Shown here one piece after another: positions 10,929 to 22,420 of a stretch of DNA of 64,000 nt. The DNA comes from Adineta vaga (taxonomy: Eukaryota; Rotifera). Position 1 is the first letter of the stretch. Each line of letters starts with the position of its first letter. The stretch covers positions 9,300,001 to 9,364,000 of the forward strand of contig CP075496.1 of assembly GCA_021613535.1 (NCBI GenBank), read 5' to 3'. Position numbers and translations under genes: made by a program. The notes under the pieces were generated by a model. It did no database searches and was not told the DNA's origin. It saw only the letters and a list, made by a program, of their open reading frames with translations.

Positions 10929-11423
10929 ATGGAAGAGCAAATACTGAAGGATAATCAACACATATATACTTATTTACCTTATACACAAAAGGAAAAATCC
11001 TACTTACTCAAACCAAAATGTTGTTTGACGACATGGCAAAGTCAAATTCATCTGACTCAAAACAAACTTCATAATAGCAATGCAGTTGTTAATAAGGAAG
11101 AACAACGTTCAGTCGATATTAAGAAACATGGTGTTAGACATACTTGGTATCAAATTCGAGATCAATTGAAACAACGTGTATCTCAACGAGAAAATGCTTG
11201 GTATGAAAAATCAGAAAACTGTTTAGAAGAAGAAAAACGTTTGAATATTCTACAAAAAGAACTTCATTTTACCCAAACTTATATACAACAGCGTCAAAAT
11301 ACCAAACGAAAACCGTCGAAGACTATACAAATGACCAATAGACTATGGTATAGTGTTTCATTGAATGATATACCATCTCATTTCGACAAGGATACTTCCG
11401 AACAATGTTTCTCAAATGAATAG
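10929..11423 (+). CDS. charged coiled-coil protein of unknown function, 164 aa
   Basis: Single-exon open frame starting at the ATG of MEEQILKDNQ; the frame is open a few codons further upstream but has no other ATG. Residues about 55-135 are rich in Gln, Glu, Lys and Arg, with heptad-like spacing (IRDQLKQRVSQRENAWYEK, CLEEEKRLNILQKELHF), so a coiled coil is likely. Trp and Tyr are scattered (WYQ, WYEK, LWYSV). There is no signal peptide or membrane segment. I do not recognise the family; a cytoskeletal or ciliary role would be a guess. It could have unrecognised extra exons. Confidence 0.55.
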   Translation: MEEQILKDNQHIYTYLPYTQKEKSYLLKPKCCLTTWQSQIHLTQNKLHNSNAVVNKEEQRSVDIKKHGVRHTWYQIRDQLKQRVSQRENAWYEKSENCLEEEKRLNILQKELHFTQTYIQQRQNTKRKPSKTIQMTNRLWYSVSLNDIPSHFDKDTSEQCFSNE

Positions 11424-11581
11424 AAACAATAAATCACTATTTAAAAAGATAAAGTAACTAATATATTTGTTGAATTTACAAGTTTTTTTTGTATTCTGTT
11501 TATGAATAATCTCATTAGAATTTTGTTGGTTTTTTGGTAAACTGAAAACTATTATAGAAAAACGACTAGAAAGTTTAGAAA

Positions 11582-11941
11582 TCAATTCTTTGAACATTTA
11601 TCATCCGTTATCAATTTCGTTTTACAACTGTCATCGAAAAAATAAGTTTTAACAGCAGCCAACCCATCACCTATTTTAGAAACGCTTGTTGCAAGAGCGC
11701 CTATTATTGATACACTCTTCAGCTAGAAAAAAATAATATCTATACTTATGCTACTGACAGCTGCTGCATAGGCAAGAAATGAAGGCGTTTTACTTAACAC
11801 ACATCATTGAGCTTCATGAAGATTTAATTTTTCGCAGACTTGTTGCAGAAAACTTGAATCATCTTTATCATTCTTTGAATAAGTTGCTGAGGTGACTGTT
11901 ACGGGTGACACAAGTAAGTAAATAACAGAAAAAACATTCAT
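11582..11941 (-). pseudogene. small secreted peptide gene relic with in-frame TGA
   Basis: On the minus strand an ATG at 11941 opens MNVFSVIYLLVSPVTVTSA, a plausible signal peptide, followed by a Lys/Asp stretch and LQQVCEKLNLHEAQ, then TGA, then CVLSKTPSFLAYAAA in the same frame. After a possible 36-nt GT-AG intron (11723-11758) the frame continues LKSVSIIGALATSVSKIGDG and ends in a Cys-containing tail (DDSCK, DDKCSKN) at 11582. Coding-like sequence on both sides of the TGA suggests a recently disabled gene. The 36-nt intron is shorter than any other in this window, which weakens the model. Selenocysteine is conceivable but no SECIS was identified. Function unknown. Confidence 0.35.
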
Positions 11942-12651
11942 AACCTGAGATGTTAGAAAAAACATTGATAAGATGAAATGTGAGTGCTTTGTGATTTTTG
12001 TACCACATAAAATATATTTTTCTATTTATTCTCTTTCTCTTTTTTTTCCTACGTCAATACTTACGCTAAGAATATAAATGATCTGTGTGAATCGTATTTC
12101 TCGTTTCCAACATTCAAAAATTACACAACATACACACATGAAGCGAACAAAACAGAATGAGAGTAAAAAATATATTCTCAAAAAAATGTATACTTTCAGG
12201 CAGGCAAAAAGAGAAAAAAAATCGAGAGAATTTTGTTTTTGCAGTCTGAGGAGAAAACTTATACAACAATCTTCATCAAATAATTGCTTCTATCTTATTT
12301 TACTCGTTGTCTTTCACTTTGAAAAGCATAAAGTGTTACGCTTGGCATCAAGAATAGAGATTCTGTTAGTCTCAAATGTAATGAAAAACATTATCATATA
12401 TTTTTTCCTAGTTGCTATATTGCGCAAACAATATTTGGTTTGAGTTTTTTTTCTCAAAGTTCATGTTACATAAGTTATCGCTACCGTCAAACAGCGTATA
12501 CGAAAGAACAATAAAAAATATTAAGGTATGGGTAGATGGATGCATAGCGCTTATCTACCTTTTACGTTTTTTTTAAAATTTTCATCATTTATTATTTTCA
12601 AAACACTAGCTTTGCATACAAATTATTTCATTTTATTTCTGTTACATAACT
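11942..12651. other. intergenic, nothing recognised
   Basis: AT-rich; the 121-codon frame 12078-12443 is Lys/Phe/Ile-rich with no domain and is treated as chance. It contains the upstream region of the multicopper oxidase gene. Confidence 0.4.
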
Positions 12652-14866
12652 ATGAATGAAGTATCAAGGATATTTTTGATTCTTCACTTAGTTTTTCAAT
12701 TACAAATTCAAGCATTAGATCCATTTGATCCATATGACGACAATGATTTTTGTACACCATCAATGGCAATCTGTTCTTTTGAATTACATGCTAGTACACA
12801 TATGACTATGTTCTATAAGAACTTATTTCGTGTCGTTGCTACAGAAAATGGTACATTACATCACTATAATAATCCGAATCAAACGTTTTCAATGAGCGAA
12901 ATCATTACGGGTGATGGCTATCCTAAACTCGTAAGCGTCTAACACATGAATTAAGAAAGAATTTAGTATCTATTTGTATATATATATATTAGGTTTATGT
13001 TTTTAATCATACCTTGCCTGGTCCTGTTTTACATGTTTATCAAAATCAAATAGTACGCATACGAATCTTTAATGATTTTACTTCAGAATCATTGAGTGTT
13101 CATTTTCATGGTATACGACAAGTAGATACTCCCAGAAGCGATGGAGTTGGACGTTTAACACAATTATCAATTTTACCTGGTTCTAGTTTTCTTCATGAAT
13201 TTAATGCAGTAGATGCGGGAACTTTCTGGTATCATTCTCACATTCATTCACAAACAGCAATGGGTCTTATGGGTGGTTTTATTGTTCATCCAAAGTCAGC
13301 TCCTATAAAAGAAGTACAAGGAGAATTTGTACTTCTTCTAAATGATTGGCAACATTTTTATACGAATGAACAACATTATTTGCTGATTGAAAGTGGTCAA
13401 TTCTATCCGAATGATTTGGAATCATTAACAAAATCTGATACCATTGATTATTTTCAAGCTGTTGATGGATCGAGAGCTGCAGAAGCACTTGTCACTTCGA
13501 TTTTAATCAATGGTCGTGGTCAATACGTTGATTCACGTAATGGTACAAAAGGTTCAAGTACAACACCGTTCGAAGTTCTCAAACTTGTTTCCGTACAAAA
13601 TAATTCCAGTTATCGTCTTCGTTTAATTAATGGTGGGAGTGTTTTTTCATTAAAATTTTCCATCGATCAACATCCATTGAAAGTCATTGCTTCCGATGGT
13701 ATACCATTTGCACAACCTATAATTGTTGATCAATTGATCATTGGCCTTGGTGAACGTTACGATGTCATTATTGGCAATTCACCAAATATTGATATTACAA
13801 CAGATTATTGGATTCGTGTTGACACAATGGATAAAAATAATAATACGAGATGGCATGGTTTAGCTATCTTACAGTATGCATCAACCAATAAAATGCCTAC
13901 AAGCGAACGACAAAATTGTACGGTAGTTCAACCGTGTCGAATTTTAAATTGTCCTTTTACTCAATACGGTCCAAATACGATTGATGAAGGGAATCCTTTT
14001 ATGTGTCTGACTCCATTGAATATGAGTACACATGATGACTATCTTGATCATCAATTACTTGATGAAAAATTACCTATTAATATCAAACAAACATTATCAT
14101 TGACAATGGTTGAAGGTCTTGATAGTCAAGCTGGCTATGAATCTTTTAATTTCATTGGTATGAAATATCCATCAATGACAGAGCCGATTCTTTTCAATCC
14201 TCAATTAGCTAGAGAACTACTTCCATGTTCGAATCGATCCCTGGATGAAAACTCAGGTGAGAAATGTTATCATACGATTGTTGCCAAGTATAATGATACA
14301 ATTGAAATACTTCTTGTCAATTTTGATGAAGATCAACATCCGATTCATTTACATGGTTCGTATTTTCATATTGTTGAACAAGGATTAGCTCAATTGAATA
14401 CGACAAGTGGAGAATTTCTTGCTAATAATCCTGATGTCATATGCGATGAACATGCAATATGTATGTGTAATCAAACAAGTTCAAATTGTACAAAAATTGA
14501 CATGCGCCTGGTTAAAGATACAATACAATTACCTCGAGGAGGGTATATGATTTGTTCACGAATGAAATGATTATAGAAAACGTTAGGAGATATTTTAGAT
14601 ATATGAGAATACGATTTCGAGCAGTAAATCCGGGTGTTTGGCTATTTCATTGTCACACTGAACCACATCTTGATCGGGGTATGGCGATTGTATTTCATGT
14701 CAGTAATTAAATTCATTCTCAATAGAAATGATTATATCTATTTCTTTACTTTTAGATTGCTGAAGATCGACTTCCACCAATTGAGCCCATTTCAGTCTCA
14801 AGTGAAAACATTTATTCTATTATTGTGATTGCATTTTCGCTTTTTTTCTTAGCTGTATATAATTGA
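12652..14866 (+). CDS. laccase-like multicopper oxidase, 4 exons, 679 aa
   Basis: Exons 12652-12930, 12993-14542, 14599-14698 and 14756-14866, with GT-AG introns of 62, 56 and 57 nt in consistent phase (2040 nt). Multicopper oxidases take electrons from phenols, metals or other donors at a type 1 copper and reduce O2 to water at a trinuclear centre. The ligand motifs are all present: HFHG at about 130-133, WYHSHIH at about 172-178, [11 protein letters not shown] near 542-552, and [12 protein letters not shown] near 628-639 with the Cys-His type 1/type 3 bridge; Met sits at the axial position. The N-terminus is a signal peptide, and the last residues (about 660-678) form a hydrophobic segment, so the enzyme is secreted or membrane-tethered. 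Three cupredoxin domains are expected. Many N-glycosylation sites occur. The copper sites look intact. Confidence 0.9.
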
Positions 14867-15364
14867 TTCTTTTATACAGTTAAAACATTTGCAGTATAAA
14901 TAAAAAATAAAATATAATCAAGAATATACTAGTCATTCGATTTCTTCTGTCGTCCATGATGTCTATGTTGATGCTCAACGATGACAATATAGTAAATGAT
15001 TATTACGACAGGTTCGTTTTCTCTGAAATTGAACTAAATGTGGAATATCTGTGGTTGGTTATAACAACAGATCTCACGCAAACTATTCATCAATCACCTC
15101 TCGGCCGCACGCGCGCGTTAAGATTGAAAGAGAGAGAAAGAGACATTACAAAAACATTAAACAATCTGTTATAAATATAAACAATCGATCTTCGTTGTTT
15201 TCAATTTTAGTCTTTTTTTCTCTTATAAAAGACGCAATAAAAGCACGTAGTCACATGCAAATAGTGTTGTACTTTTGACGAAAACATTCTCCTCGTTATT
15301 TACTTTTAGTTTTAATTTTTTAAGCATCCAAACATCATTCTATTTTCAGATAAGTTTAATCTGA
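14867..15364. other. intergenic, nothing recognised
   Basis: Poly(A)-type AATAAA motifs follow the oxidase gene near 14900. A CG-rich patch around 15100 (GCCGCACGCGCGCG) is followed by a GA-rich stretch. Overlapping open frames here have no recognisable content. Confidence 0.4.
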
Positions 15365-15799
15365 ATGGCGAAAGAATCTAGACCTCAGTGGGTGATTACA
15401 TCTCACATAAAAGATGTTGATCTACATGGATATCAATCAATGGATTTAGCACTTGACAAAGTCAAACAAACTTTGGCTATAGCAAAAAAGCACGAACAGA
15501 ATTCGTACAAAATTATTCCCGGTCGTGGAACACATTCGGAAGTGAATCAATACGGTCGAAAATACAAAGAGACAAAGAACTGGAAGCGTGAAATAAACTC
15601 TGTATTATTCGAAGCTGTTAGAGAGTATTTAAAAACTGTACAGAACGAATTTCATGTATATGAAATGCCAACTAATAATAATGCCACTGAAATTTATATT
15701 CGAGCCAAGAGTGCAATGAAAAGTAAAAGCAAACGGTCATCCTTGTATCTTCCTGAAGATTTGATTCCGCCGAATGTCGAATCAGATCTAAGTGATTGA
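15365..15799 (+). CDS. Smr-domain protein, 144 aa
   Basis: Single-exon gene starting MAKESRPQWV. Residues about 15-95 match the Smr (small MutS-related) domain: the DLHG signature at 19-22, the helical ALDKVKQTLAIAK stretch, and PGRGTHS at 52-58 corresponding to the family HGxG/GRGxHS loop, followed by the closing helix LFEAVREYLKTV. Smr domains act as nicking or RNA-cutting endonucleases, in eukaryotes often in mRNA surveillance (N4BP2/Cue2-like) or organelle RNA handling. This protein is a stand-alone domain with a basic Ser-rich tail. Catalytic-type residues are present, so nuclease activity is plausible; the substrate is not known. Confidence 0.75.
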   Translation: MAKESRPQWVITSHIKDVDLHGYQSMDLALDKVKQTLAIAKKHEQNSYKIIPGRGTHSEVNQYGRKYKETKNWKREINSVLFEAVREYLKTVQNEFHVYEMPTNNNATEIYIRAKSAMKSKSKRSSLYLPEDLIPPNVESDLSD

Positions 15800-16744
15800 A
15801 TTACACTGTACTTTGAATTTGATTTTGACTATTTTTCAAACACTTTCTTTCCTGTATATTTCCAGTTTATTTTTCTAATCACCACAGAAGGTTTGGGTGA
15901 AAGTTGAAATCCTTTTATCTTCTATAGTTAGAGACACCTATCACTAGATATATAAAATAGATGCTTCAATAAAAAGACAACTATAGCCGCGAATATATAC
16001 TTATGATCACGAACAGCTCTCTTGGCGTCGTATTTGAAAAACATGTTATTACTTCATTGTACAAATTAATTTTACGTTTTGATAGCTGTATCTGCATAAT
16101 TAGCATTAATCATCTATTATACGAAAAAACTGTAAAATATATGATTGCAATGAATCACTTTATTGTTCTTCTCAATATCGTTGAATTATGACACGCGACA
16201 GTATGCACAACGATATAATAAACATTCACTAAATTCAATCGTAAAAAAAAGAATTCGTCCTTTCTAAACGATAAAAAGAACTGCTCAGTCACGATTAGCT
16301 CGTAACAATCCATCAGTAGGATATTGGCATCCGCTACTTCATTCACTCTCTCGTCTTTTGTACACTTGATTAGAAAATCATTGTATCCAATATAAACGTG
16401 AATTATCTCTATCTTTAATGTGATGATGTTACTCCCTATTATCTGGGCGACTCACCAATATCGCCGTCTATAGTCCGATTTTCTATAAGTGCCGTACTTG
16501 AGGAGACTTTTTTTCATCAAAATTTAGTTTCTTTGACTACATGCTTATATACATTCCTACATTTACTAGAAATTCTCAAGGATACTTAAAATATTCAAAA
16601 TTATTTTCATCTTTATGCGTCATTCATATTGAGAGATAGAACATCGAACGGCTCAATTATTTCATCGTTGAACGCGAACGATTAGCTTTTTATATTGATT
16701 TGGCTTCTGGGACTTTATTTTCATCGGTTCTTCATTTCAGATAG
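15800..16744. other. intergenic, nothing recognised
   Basis: AT-rich; small open frames on both strands (16003-16191, 16155-16346) lack any protein-like pattern. Confidence 0.4.
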
Positions 16745-17038
16745 AATTGTTTGTATAAAGGATGTACTTGCCATGATCTTCTTCTTCTTCAACTACTCAA
16801 TCGAATGTCCTATTTACAAAGTCGAAACACTGTAGATGATACATTTATTTATAGACATTATTCATTATCTTCACTTGAAGAGCACGATTTACGATTATGC
16901 AATTCTAAATCATTTGATATTTTGATAGAATATTTCCCACAACTGTCAATACTGAAAGTTGGTAACATGTTAACAAGTATTTATTGTCAACTATCTACAC
17001 TTCTTGCTGCTCTTTTTATTGAAATTCTATCATTATAA
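16745..17038 (+). pseudogene. fragment of an F-box/LRR-type protein
   Basis: An open frame without an ATG reads CTCHDLLLLQLLNRMSYLQS and later SFDILIEYFPQLSILKV. This is the leucine-rich style of the bdelloid F-box proteins in this window (compare the gene at 57320 and the broken copy at 6656-7628). No F-box, no start and no continuation are visible, so it is probably a relic. Chance similarity from Leu-rich composition remains possible. Confidence 0.3.
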
Positions 17039-17221
17039 GACGAGTTTCGTTTAATAATCGCATCGACAACAATTTCAGTGCATTGTCTTATAATGAAGTA
17101 GTTCAGAAAATATTGATACGTGTGCGAACCATGTCTAATAGCTTCTTCGTCGTCTGAAAACTTGATTGCACATATGGTAAATTCGAATTTTATCTTTTAA
17201 GGTTATATTAATTACTCTGTT

Positions 17222-18139
17222 TTACATGCCTATTGGAAGGACAGTATTTTTCTTCCATTTTAATCTTTTCATCAGGGATATTTTGAGTGGTTCTGTAAAT
17301 TGCAGTATAGCTATTGTTACGAATGACAAAGATATGTTAACAAATATGTATGCAATACGAAAATGATATTTAGGTGGAGTGGTAAAGAATGAAATGAAAA
17401 CCAGTAGAGTGTACGGAAAACCAATAGTAATAATACCGCTTACGAGAATAACTAAATGATAAACCATTTTTAATTCACGTTGTGCCCGAACTAAACTATT
17501 ACTTGTTATGACATGTTTACTCATCTCTCGAACACATCGAACTAATTTTATATAGATGTATACAATTAAAGAAATGGGTATAGCATAAATAAACAATCCA
17601 TTGTAGAGCATGAAAATAGAATATTCAAATGGTATTTGACATATTTGATTGTCAACATTATAAACGATTCTATTTGCAATTATGAATGGTAGAGGACAAA
17701 TAAAACCAGTAATCCATATTAAACAGATCAAACTCAATTGAAATCTCATCGATTGCCAAATAAAGCGAGTTGGATATCGAATAATTATATATCGATAAAT
17801 AGCTTGCAGTAGATAAGAATAATTTTGTAAGAATGTGACAACATATGCTGTATATCCACGAAAAACACAAAGTCCATCGTAATATTGAATTCGATTGAGA
17901 TCATTTTGAAAAGTAAACAAAGTAAGACCAAACATAACACATCCAAATGCTAATTCGGATAAGCATGAATTAGCAATTAACATCATAGAAACGCTATGAC
18001 ATGCTCGATCAAATTTTATAATAATTAAGTAAATAGTTGCAAGTAATACAGCAAAAGCTGTAGAAAGAAGCATGAGAATATCAATCGGAATAAACCAGGA
18101 TTCGATATTTATTATTGTTGATTCATTGTTAGATGTCAT
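17222..18139 (-). CDS. rhodopsin-type GPCR (7TM), single exon, 305 aa
   Basis: Starts at the ATG of MTSNNEST; the frame extends two codons further but without an ATG. Seven hydrophobic segments are evident: about 17-40 (IDILMLLSTAFAVLLATIYL), 53-75, 92-115, 135-155, 178-200, 226-250 and 262-282. A Cys in ECL1/TM3 (GLCVFRGYTAY) and a Cys in ECL2 (NQICQIPFEY) fit the conserved disulfide. Where DRY would be, the sequence reads YRYIIIRYP. TM7 lacks NPxxY and reads LQFTEPLKISLMKR. Asn-Glu-Ser and similar N-glycosylation sites lie at the N-terminus. The ligand is unknown; the family resembles peptide-receptor-like bdelloid expansions. Confidence 0.8.
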   Translation of the reverse strand: MTSNNESTIINIESWFIPIDILMLLSTAFAVLLATIYLIIIKFDRACHSVSMMLIANSCLSELAFGCVMFGLTLFTFQNDLNRIQYYDGLCVFRGYTAYVVTFLQNYSYLLQAIYRYIIIRYPTRFIWQSMRFQLSLICLIWITGFICPLPFIIANRIVYNVDNQICQIPFEYSIFMLYNGLFIYAIPISLIVYIYIKLVRCVREMSKHVITSNSLVRAQRELKMVYHLVILVSGIITIGFPYTLLVFISFFTTPPKYHFRIAYIFVNISLSFVTIAILQFTEPLKISLMKRLKWKKNTVLPIGM

Positions 18140-19079
18140 GCTCAATACGAGTTAAAAAGATAATTTATTTGAAACCCGTTATGAGTTTTTCAAAAAATAA
18201 ATTTTATGCGGCTGAAGCGATCAAAATTATGCATCCGCAAGATTGCGCTGATGTCGTGATGATGATGATGATGATGATAAGTGACCAATTTGAAACTAAT
18301 TCAAAATGATTATTACGTGTGAATAACATAAAAGGTTGAGAAAAAGTGCATCTCATCTGTTTCATCAAGCATGAAATGTTTGTTAGTTACTAAGTGAAAG
18401 AAAGGAAGTTTATCCTTGAATTTTATTGATATTATCTGAAAAGTGCAATTTGTTTCGTACTTTACAGTTAATGTATGTCAATCATATTTAAGAAAACATC
18501 CGTTTACATTTATTTTACAATGTCAAAGCATACATATTTTGAGAGAAAGATTAATATGTCACCATCTATTCGATCTTTCGATCCATTTCTCATATGCTAA
18601 AGAATATTCTTTTTAGATATATGACGATAATGTAGTAAAGGCTTGAGAAGATGTAACATTAATATTGCGTTTATATGTGCATATGTGATACGATTATCGT
18701 CGAATCTCTAATTGTGTCATGTGTAAAATGGCACAATGGAAAGTGATTTTTTAAAGTTTTTATAATTAGATCCAATGTCTTGTTCATTATGAACATTGCG
18801 TGGAAATCATTGTTTATTTTGCAAGATAATGATCTAATCAGCAATTACAATTATATAGACTAATTAAAATTATAGAAGAAAACAATTTAATAGGAGAAAA
18901 ATTTCAGTTTAAAGAAAAGGTCCATTGATATATCTAACGTTAATGGAATGGTTGAAAAAAATGCGTAAAAGTAGTATTGACGTTCTCCGATTCTTGTGAA
19001 CGTTTTTCATACATTTTTGTCTTATTTATCAAGTCTAGTTGGAATTATGTAAATTATTGTTCTAATAGAACAGTTTGAG
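18140..19079. other. intergenic with a (GAT)n run at about 18257-18279
   Basis: A trinucleotide GAT/TGA run of about eight units lies upstream of the GPCR gene. The rest is AT-rich with no open frame of note. Confidence 0.4.
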
Positions 19080-19720
19080 ATTGTATGAATTGAATTTCCT
19101 CTTTGCAAATACTAGAGTCTCGTTTTCTTCCATCAGTTGATCAATTCTTTTGCAGTATTCAATTGTTTCAATGAGTATATGTAGTTTACTGTAGTTCTGG
19201 AATGTATTAGCAATTTTTCCTTTTAATGATTCTAAATTTTCATATCGTGATTGGTTATCGAAATATAGTCTAGTATATCAGTACGATAGAGAAATAACAT
19301 CGGTATAATTAAATGACGACAATGACCAGCAAATCGTACCATTAATATAAAATATAACACCATGCACATCCGATCGTGTTTGTAATTTGTGTTGTGATTG
19401 ACCTGGATCCTTACAATTCATACCAACCATATCCATCAAATCAATATGATATTTTGTGTGAATGAACGACCCTATCTATTCCTTTAGCAAATTGCAACCA
19501 TTTGTACCAGGACTAGCCTTGAATAGTGTGCCGCGGTCAGATCAATAATCAGAGTCGTTTTTCCAATGCCTTCTAGTCCAATTGGATTCAATCGACGTAC
19601 ATTTTTCAGGTAACTGTTGTTTATTTTTCTTCCTGGTGTTAGATTTAGTAAGTGCGGTGATGAAAATGCTGATAATATTATATTGTTGAGCATTGTTCTC
19701 AATGAGATACAACTGACGAC
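19080..19720 (-). pseudogene. decayed unknown gene with a P-loop-like motif
   Basis: Minus-strand reading gives protein-like pieces in shifting frames: RLNPIGLEGIGKTTLIIDLT, which resembles a Walker A/P-loop (GLEGIGKTTL); then SWYKWLQFAKGIDRVVHSH in another frame; then DLMDMVGMNCKDPGQSQHKL and HGVIFYINGTICWSLSSF; and finally LESLKGKIANTFQNYSKLH with a coiled Glu-rich end. The frame changes at least twice and stop codons interrupt it. I do not recognise the family; an NTPase is possible from the P-loop alone. An unannotated multi-intron gene is less likely because clean splice sites were not found at the breaks. Confidence 0.3.
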
Positions 19721-21161
19721 AAAAATGGTATGAAAATCATTATTAAAGTAAAAAACGTTTTGTTAATGGCAGGTTAAACTCACTAAACTGGTCGATTGCT
19801 ATTTTGATTTGGTTAATAAAAGACATCTTGAGGGTGTTTTTTGTTCAAAAATCGCTGATCATTATATATAAGGTTATTATACTCATATAGAAAAGACATT
19901 GTAATCGTCACACTATTGTCTCTATGAAGTATAATCGAATAAACGCTAAAGTTGAAATTTCTAATAAAAAATGTAGATGTTAACCTCATCAAATACGCTT
20001 CATATATATATATATATATATATAGGTTTATAGATACAATTCATCAGATTTGTGTAACTGATTATAGTTCTTAGTACAGATTCCAGGGTTTCAATATCGG
20101 GGATTATACTTCTTAAACTTTTTGATAAACACACCAATGGATGATTGTTTTAATTCCATTCTTACTGAGAATAGTCGATACTGATATGAGACGTGGAATA
20201 TCGAACAAATGTATACATGTTTGTCTGACATATACACACGTATTGAGATATCCTATCTAGAATACTTTTATCGTAACCTATCTCCTTTTTTTTATCAAGA
20301 ATGTATATTACATCTGTGACTTTACAAGAAAACTTTTAATCTTTGTATTTTTCCAATAAAAAACTTACATTCACATTCTTCCTTTTTCTCTTCTGTGTTT
20401 GTGCTACTTTTTCGATTACTCACTACCTTGCACATAGTAGTATAAAATCGGTTGAAACAAAATAATATTGCCTAATCGGAAGGATATACAAGTAAGTATA
20501 TTCATTACATAAAACGATCATATACTGTGATTTTATTTTCCGATAGAAGAAGTAATTACCTTATATATCTTCAAAATACTACCTACACGTACTCTTTTTA
20601 TTACTATTGATCTGTACGTCATGATAATATATCTCTTTGTACATTGATGTCGTTAATACAGCAAAATAGGAAAGAACAATAGGAGTGTTATAGATCACTA
20701 TTAAATTTGATAGAATCAGGACAAATAAATGTTTCCAAATTCTTCGAAAATTTTTTATTATCTTATGTTATATAAACAAAGTTTATATGAGGAGAATATA
20801 GGAACTGCATCGAAATCTTATTGCCATTGCAACAACAACTTATGGTCATAATGAACAACTGTAAAAACGGTTATTTAGTATGATAGTAGTATGTATGAGT
20901 TTGCAATACAAAACTTATTCTACAGAAATCGAGAGATAAGAGAAAAAAGAATATTCTATTTCAATATTATATGAATAAAAAACTACTTTTCTCGTACGAA
21001 AACAACGTCTTTTCTTATATCTCTGCTTTCATTTTACCGTTGCCCACAACGAGACTGACCAGTTCGTCATTCAAGCTATATTACATAGATATTTCCATTT
21101 CCATATTGATTGAATTGTTTTTAGATTTATTTTTTTGTAATTAACCAATATTCGAACAAAT
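19721..21161. other. intergenic with a (TA)n run at about 20002-20024
   Basis: About 1.4 kb of AT-rich sequence with a TA dinucleotide run. No open frame, RNA gene or element could be recognised. Confidence 0.4.
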
Positions 21162-21605
21162 ATGGATACGGCTAATACATATTTTACATCACTTGCTATT
21201 ACGGACGATACACCGATGACAAGCACAAATGAAAACAGTGTTGAAACAGCACCACCACCCTATCAATCGAATGACATCCACAGTAAATTTCAATCAAGAA
21301 TGTCAATAAAGAATGATCGAAATTGTCAGCCATCTGCCAATATAATAGTAACCCATATTCCATCAACAAGTAATATACAGTCCCATTTGGCCTGGTCTAT
21401 TATAAATGCTTTCTGCTGCTGCTGGTGTTTTGGATTTATTGCTTTATTCTATTCACTGAAAACGCAACGTTTAAGAAAAGAAGGCCATTTCCAAGCTGCT
21501 ATAGAAGCTTCGGCAAATGCTAAGTGCTGCAATATGTTTACAACAATATTTACTGTTATATTAATTTTTTTCTCGTGGATTATTTATTATTTATTATGTG
21601 CATGA
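21162..21605 (+). CDS. CD225/dispanin-family membrane protein with PPPY motif, 147 aa
   Basis: Single-exon gene. Residues about 72-145 match the CD225 (interferon-induced transmembrane/dispanin) domain: an amphipathic, Cys-rich first membrane segment (WSIINAFCCCWCFGFIALFY), the conserved basic cytosolic loop with SLKTQRLRKEGHFQAAIEAS, and a second membrane segment (MFTTIFTVILIFFSWIIYYLL). In vertebrates the family restricts virus entry or tunes synaptic fusion; in invertebrates roles are little known. The N-terminal 70 residues are polar and carry a PPPY motif at 31-34, a ligand for WW domains of NEDD4-type ubiquitin ligases, as in some IFITM/PRRT relatives. Cys residues next to the first segment could be palmitoylated. 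Start choice is supported by the absence of upstream ATG in frame. Confidence 0.8.
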   Translation: MDTANTYFTSLAITDDTPMTSTNENSVETAPPPYQSNDIHSKFQSRMSIKNDRNCQPSANIIVTHIPSTSNIQSHLAWSIINAFCCCWCFGFIALFYSLKTQRLRKEGHFQAAIEASANAKCCNMFTTIFTVILIFFSWIIYYLLCA

Positions 21606-21650
21606 TCAACTTTGTTTTGTATAAATACATGAAATAAACAACATCTTCAT

Positions 21651-22420
21651 GTGCTGAATCACCTGGATTGTGTTGTCGAAACTGATGTGTTAAATAACGG
21701 ATGTTATTCTTACTTTTCATCGAATATAAAAGAAACTAATTCATTTCACAGTTTGCATTCACTAACAAAGAATTATACTTCTAAAATTCTTATAGAAGCA
21801 AATACTGAACTTATATACATGCAACATATTCAGTTTCACTCACTCTTTCTTTTAACCGACTACTACATATATTGTCTAACATTTGAAAAACATACAAATT
21901 TCAATAGGATTCGATTGAACTATGATTATTGGCCTTGGAACAGCAGCTATTCTCGATGTGATGGTATATGGGCCTGTCCGCGGATGGTGCTGATGAATTG
22001 ATTTGTCTTTCTTATACATGTTCATCAACTGAACACACATGTATATCAATTCAGAAGTACACAAAAAAAGTTTATCCAGTCGGTTAATAAATGATGGAAT
22101 TATTGATCGTTTCGGAGGTATCGATCAGTCACAATATTGTTCTCGTTTCTCAAATATATATATCAAACTCACTACGTAAATACTGATTTTCTATGTTTAA
22201 ATACTAGTGCTCGTTCGTGTGTAAAACCAAGCGTTTCCTGCAATGGCCATGTTACTTGTCCTAATGGTTGATGACGAATATCTTTGTCATCATACAGATC
22301 CAGTTTCTCAGAAGATGGGAACGTATCTAAATCGTGTGAATGAAAGTATTTTTAAAGATACTCTCAGAAAATTGCGATGCAAACGTTCTCGATGTGATTA
22401 GTCACATGAAAGCAGTACCT
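21651..22420 (+). pseudogene. relic of an LDLa/EGF/7TM receptor gene
   Basis: Decayed LDL-receptor class A repeats can be read on the plus strand across frame changes: YDYWPWNSSYSRCDGIWACP, then after a shift DGADELICLSYTCSS, then INDGIIDRFGGIDQSQYCSR, then SCVKPSVSCNGHVTCPNG. The same order (YWQCN...WNCLNGADE, MNDGIIDCLGATDE, CLSSWSLCNNHIDC) occurs in the intact gene at 48935-53566, residues about 540-655. Several cysteines are lost, frames shift and stops intervene, so this is a dead copy of part of that receptor type. Confidence 0.5.

Noticed and set aside
12078-12443. 121-codon plus-strand frame
   Set aside because: Lys/Phe/Ile-rich low complexity without domain, signal peptide or splice context.
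14956-15278. Two overlapping frames of 72 and 75 codons
   Set aside because: Lie in a GA-rich spacer and show no family pattern; overlap each other in different frames.
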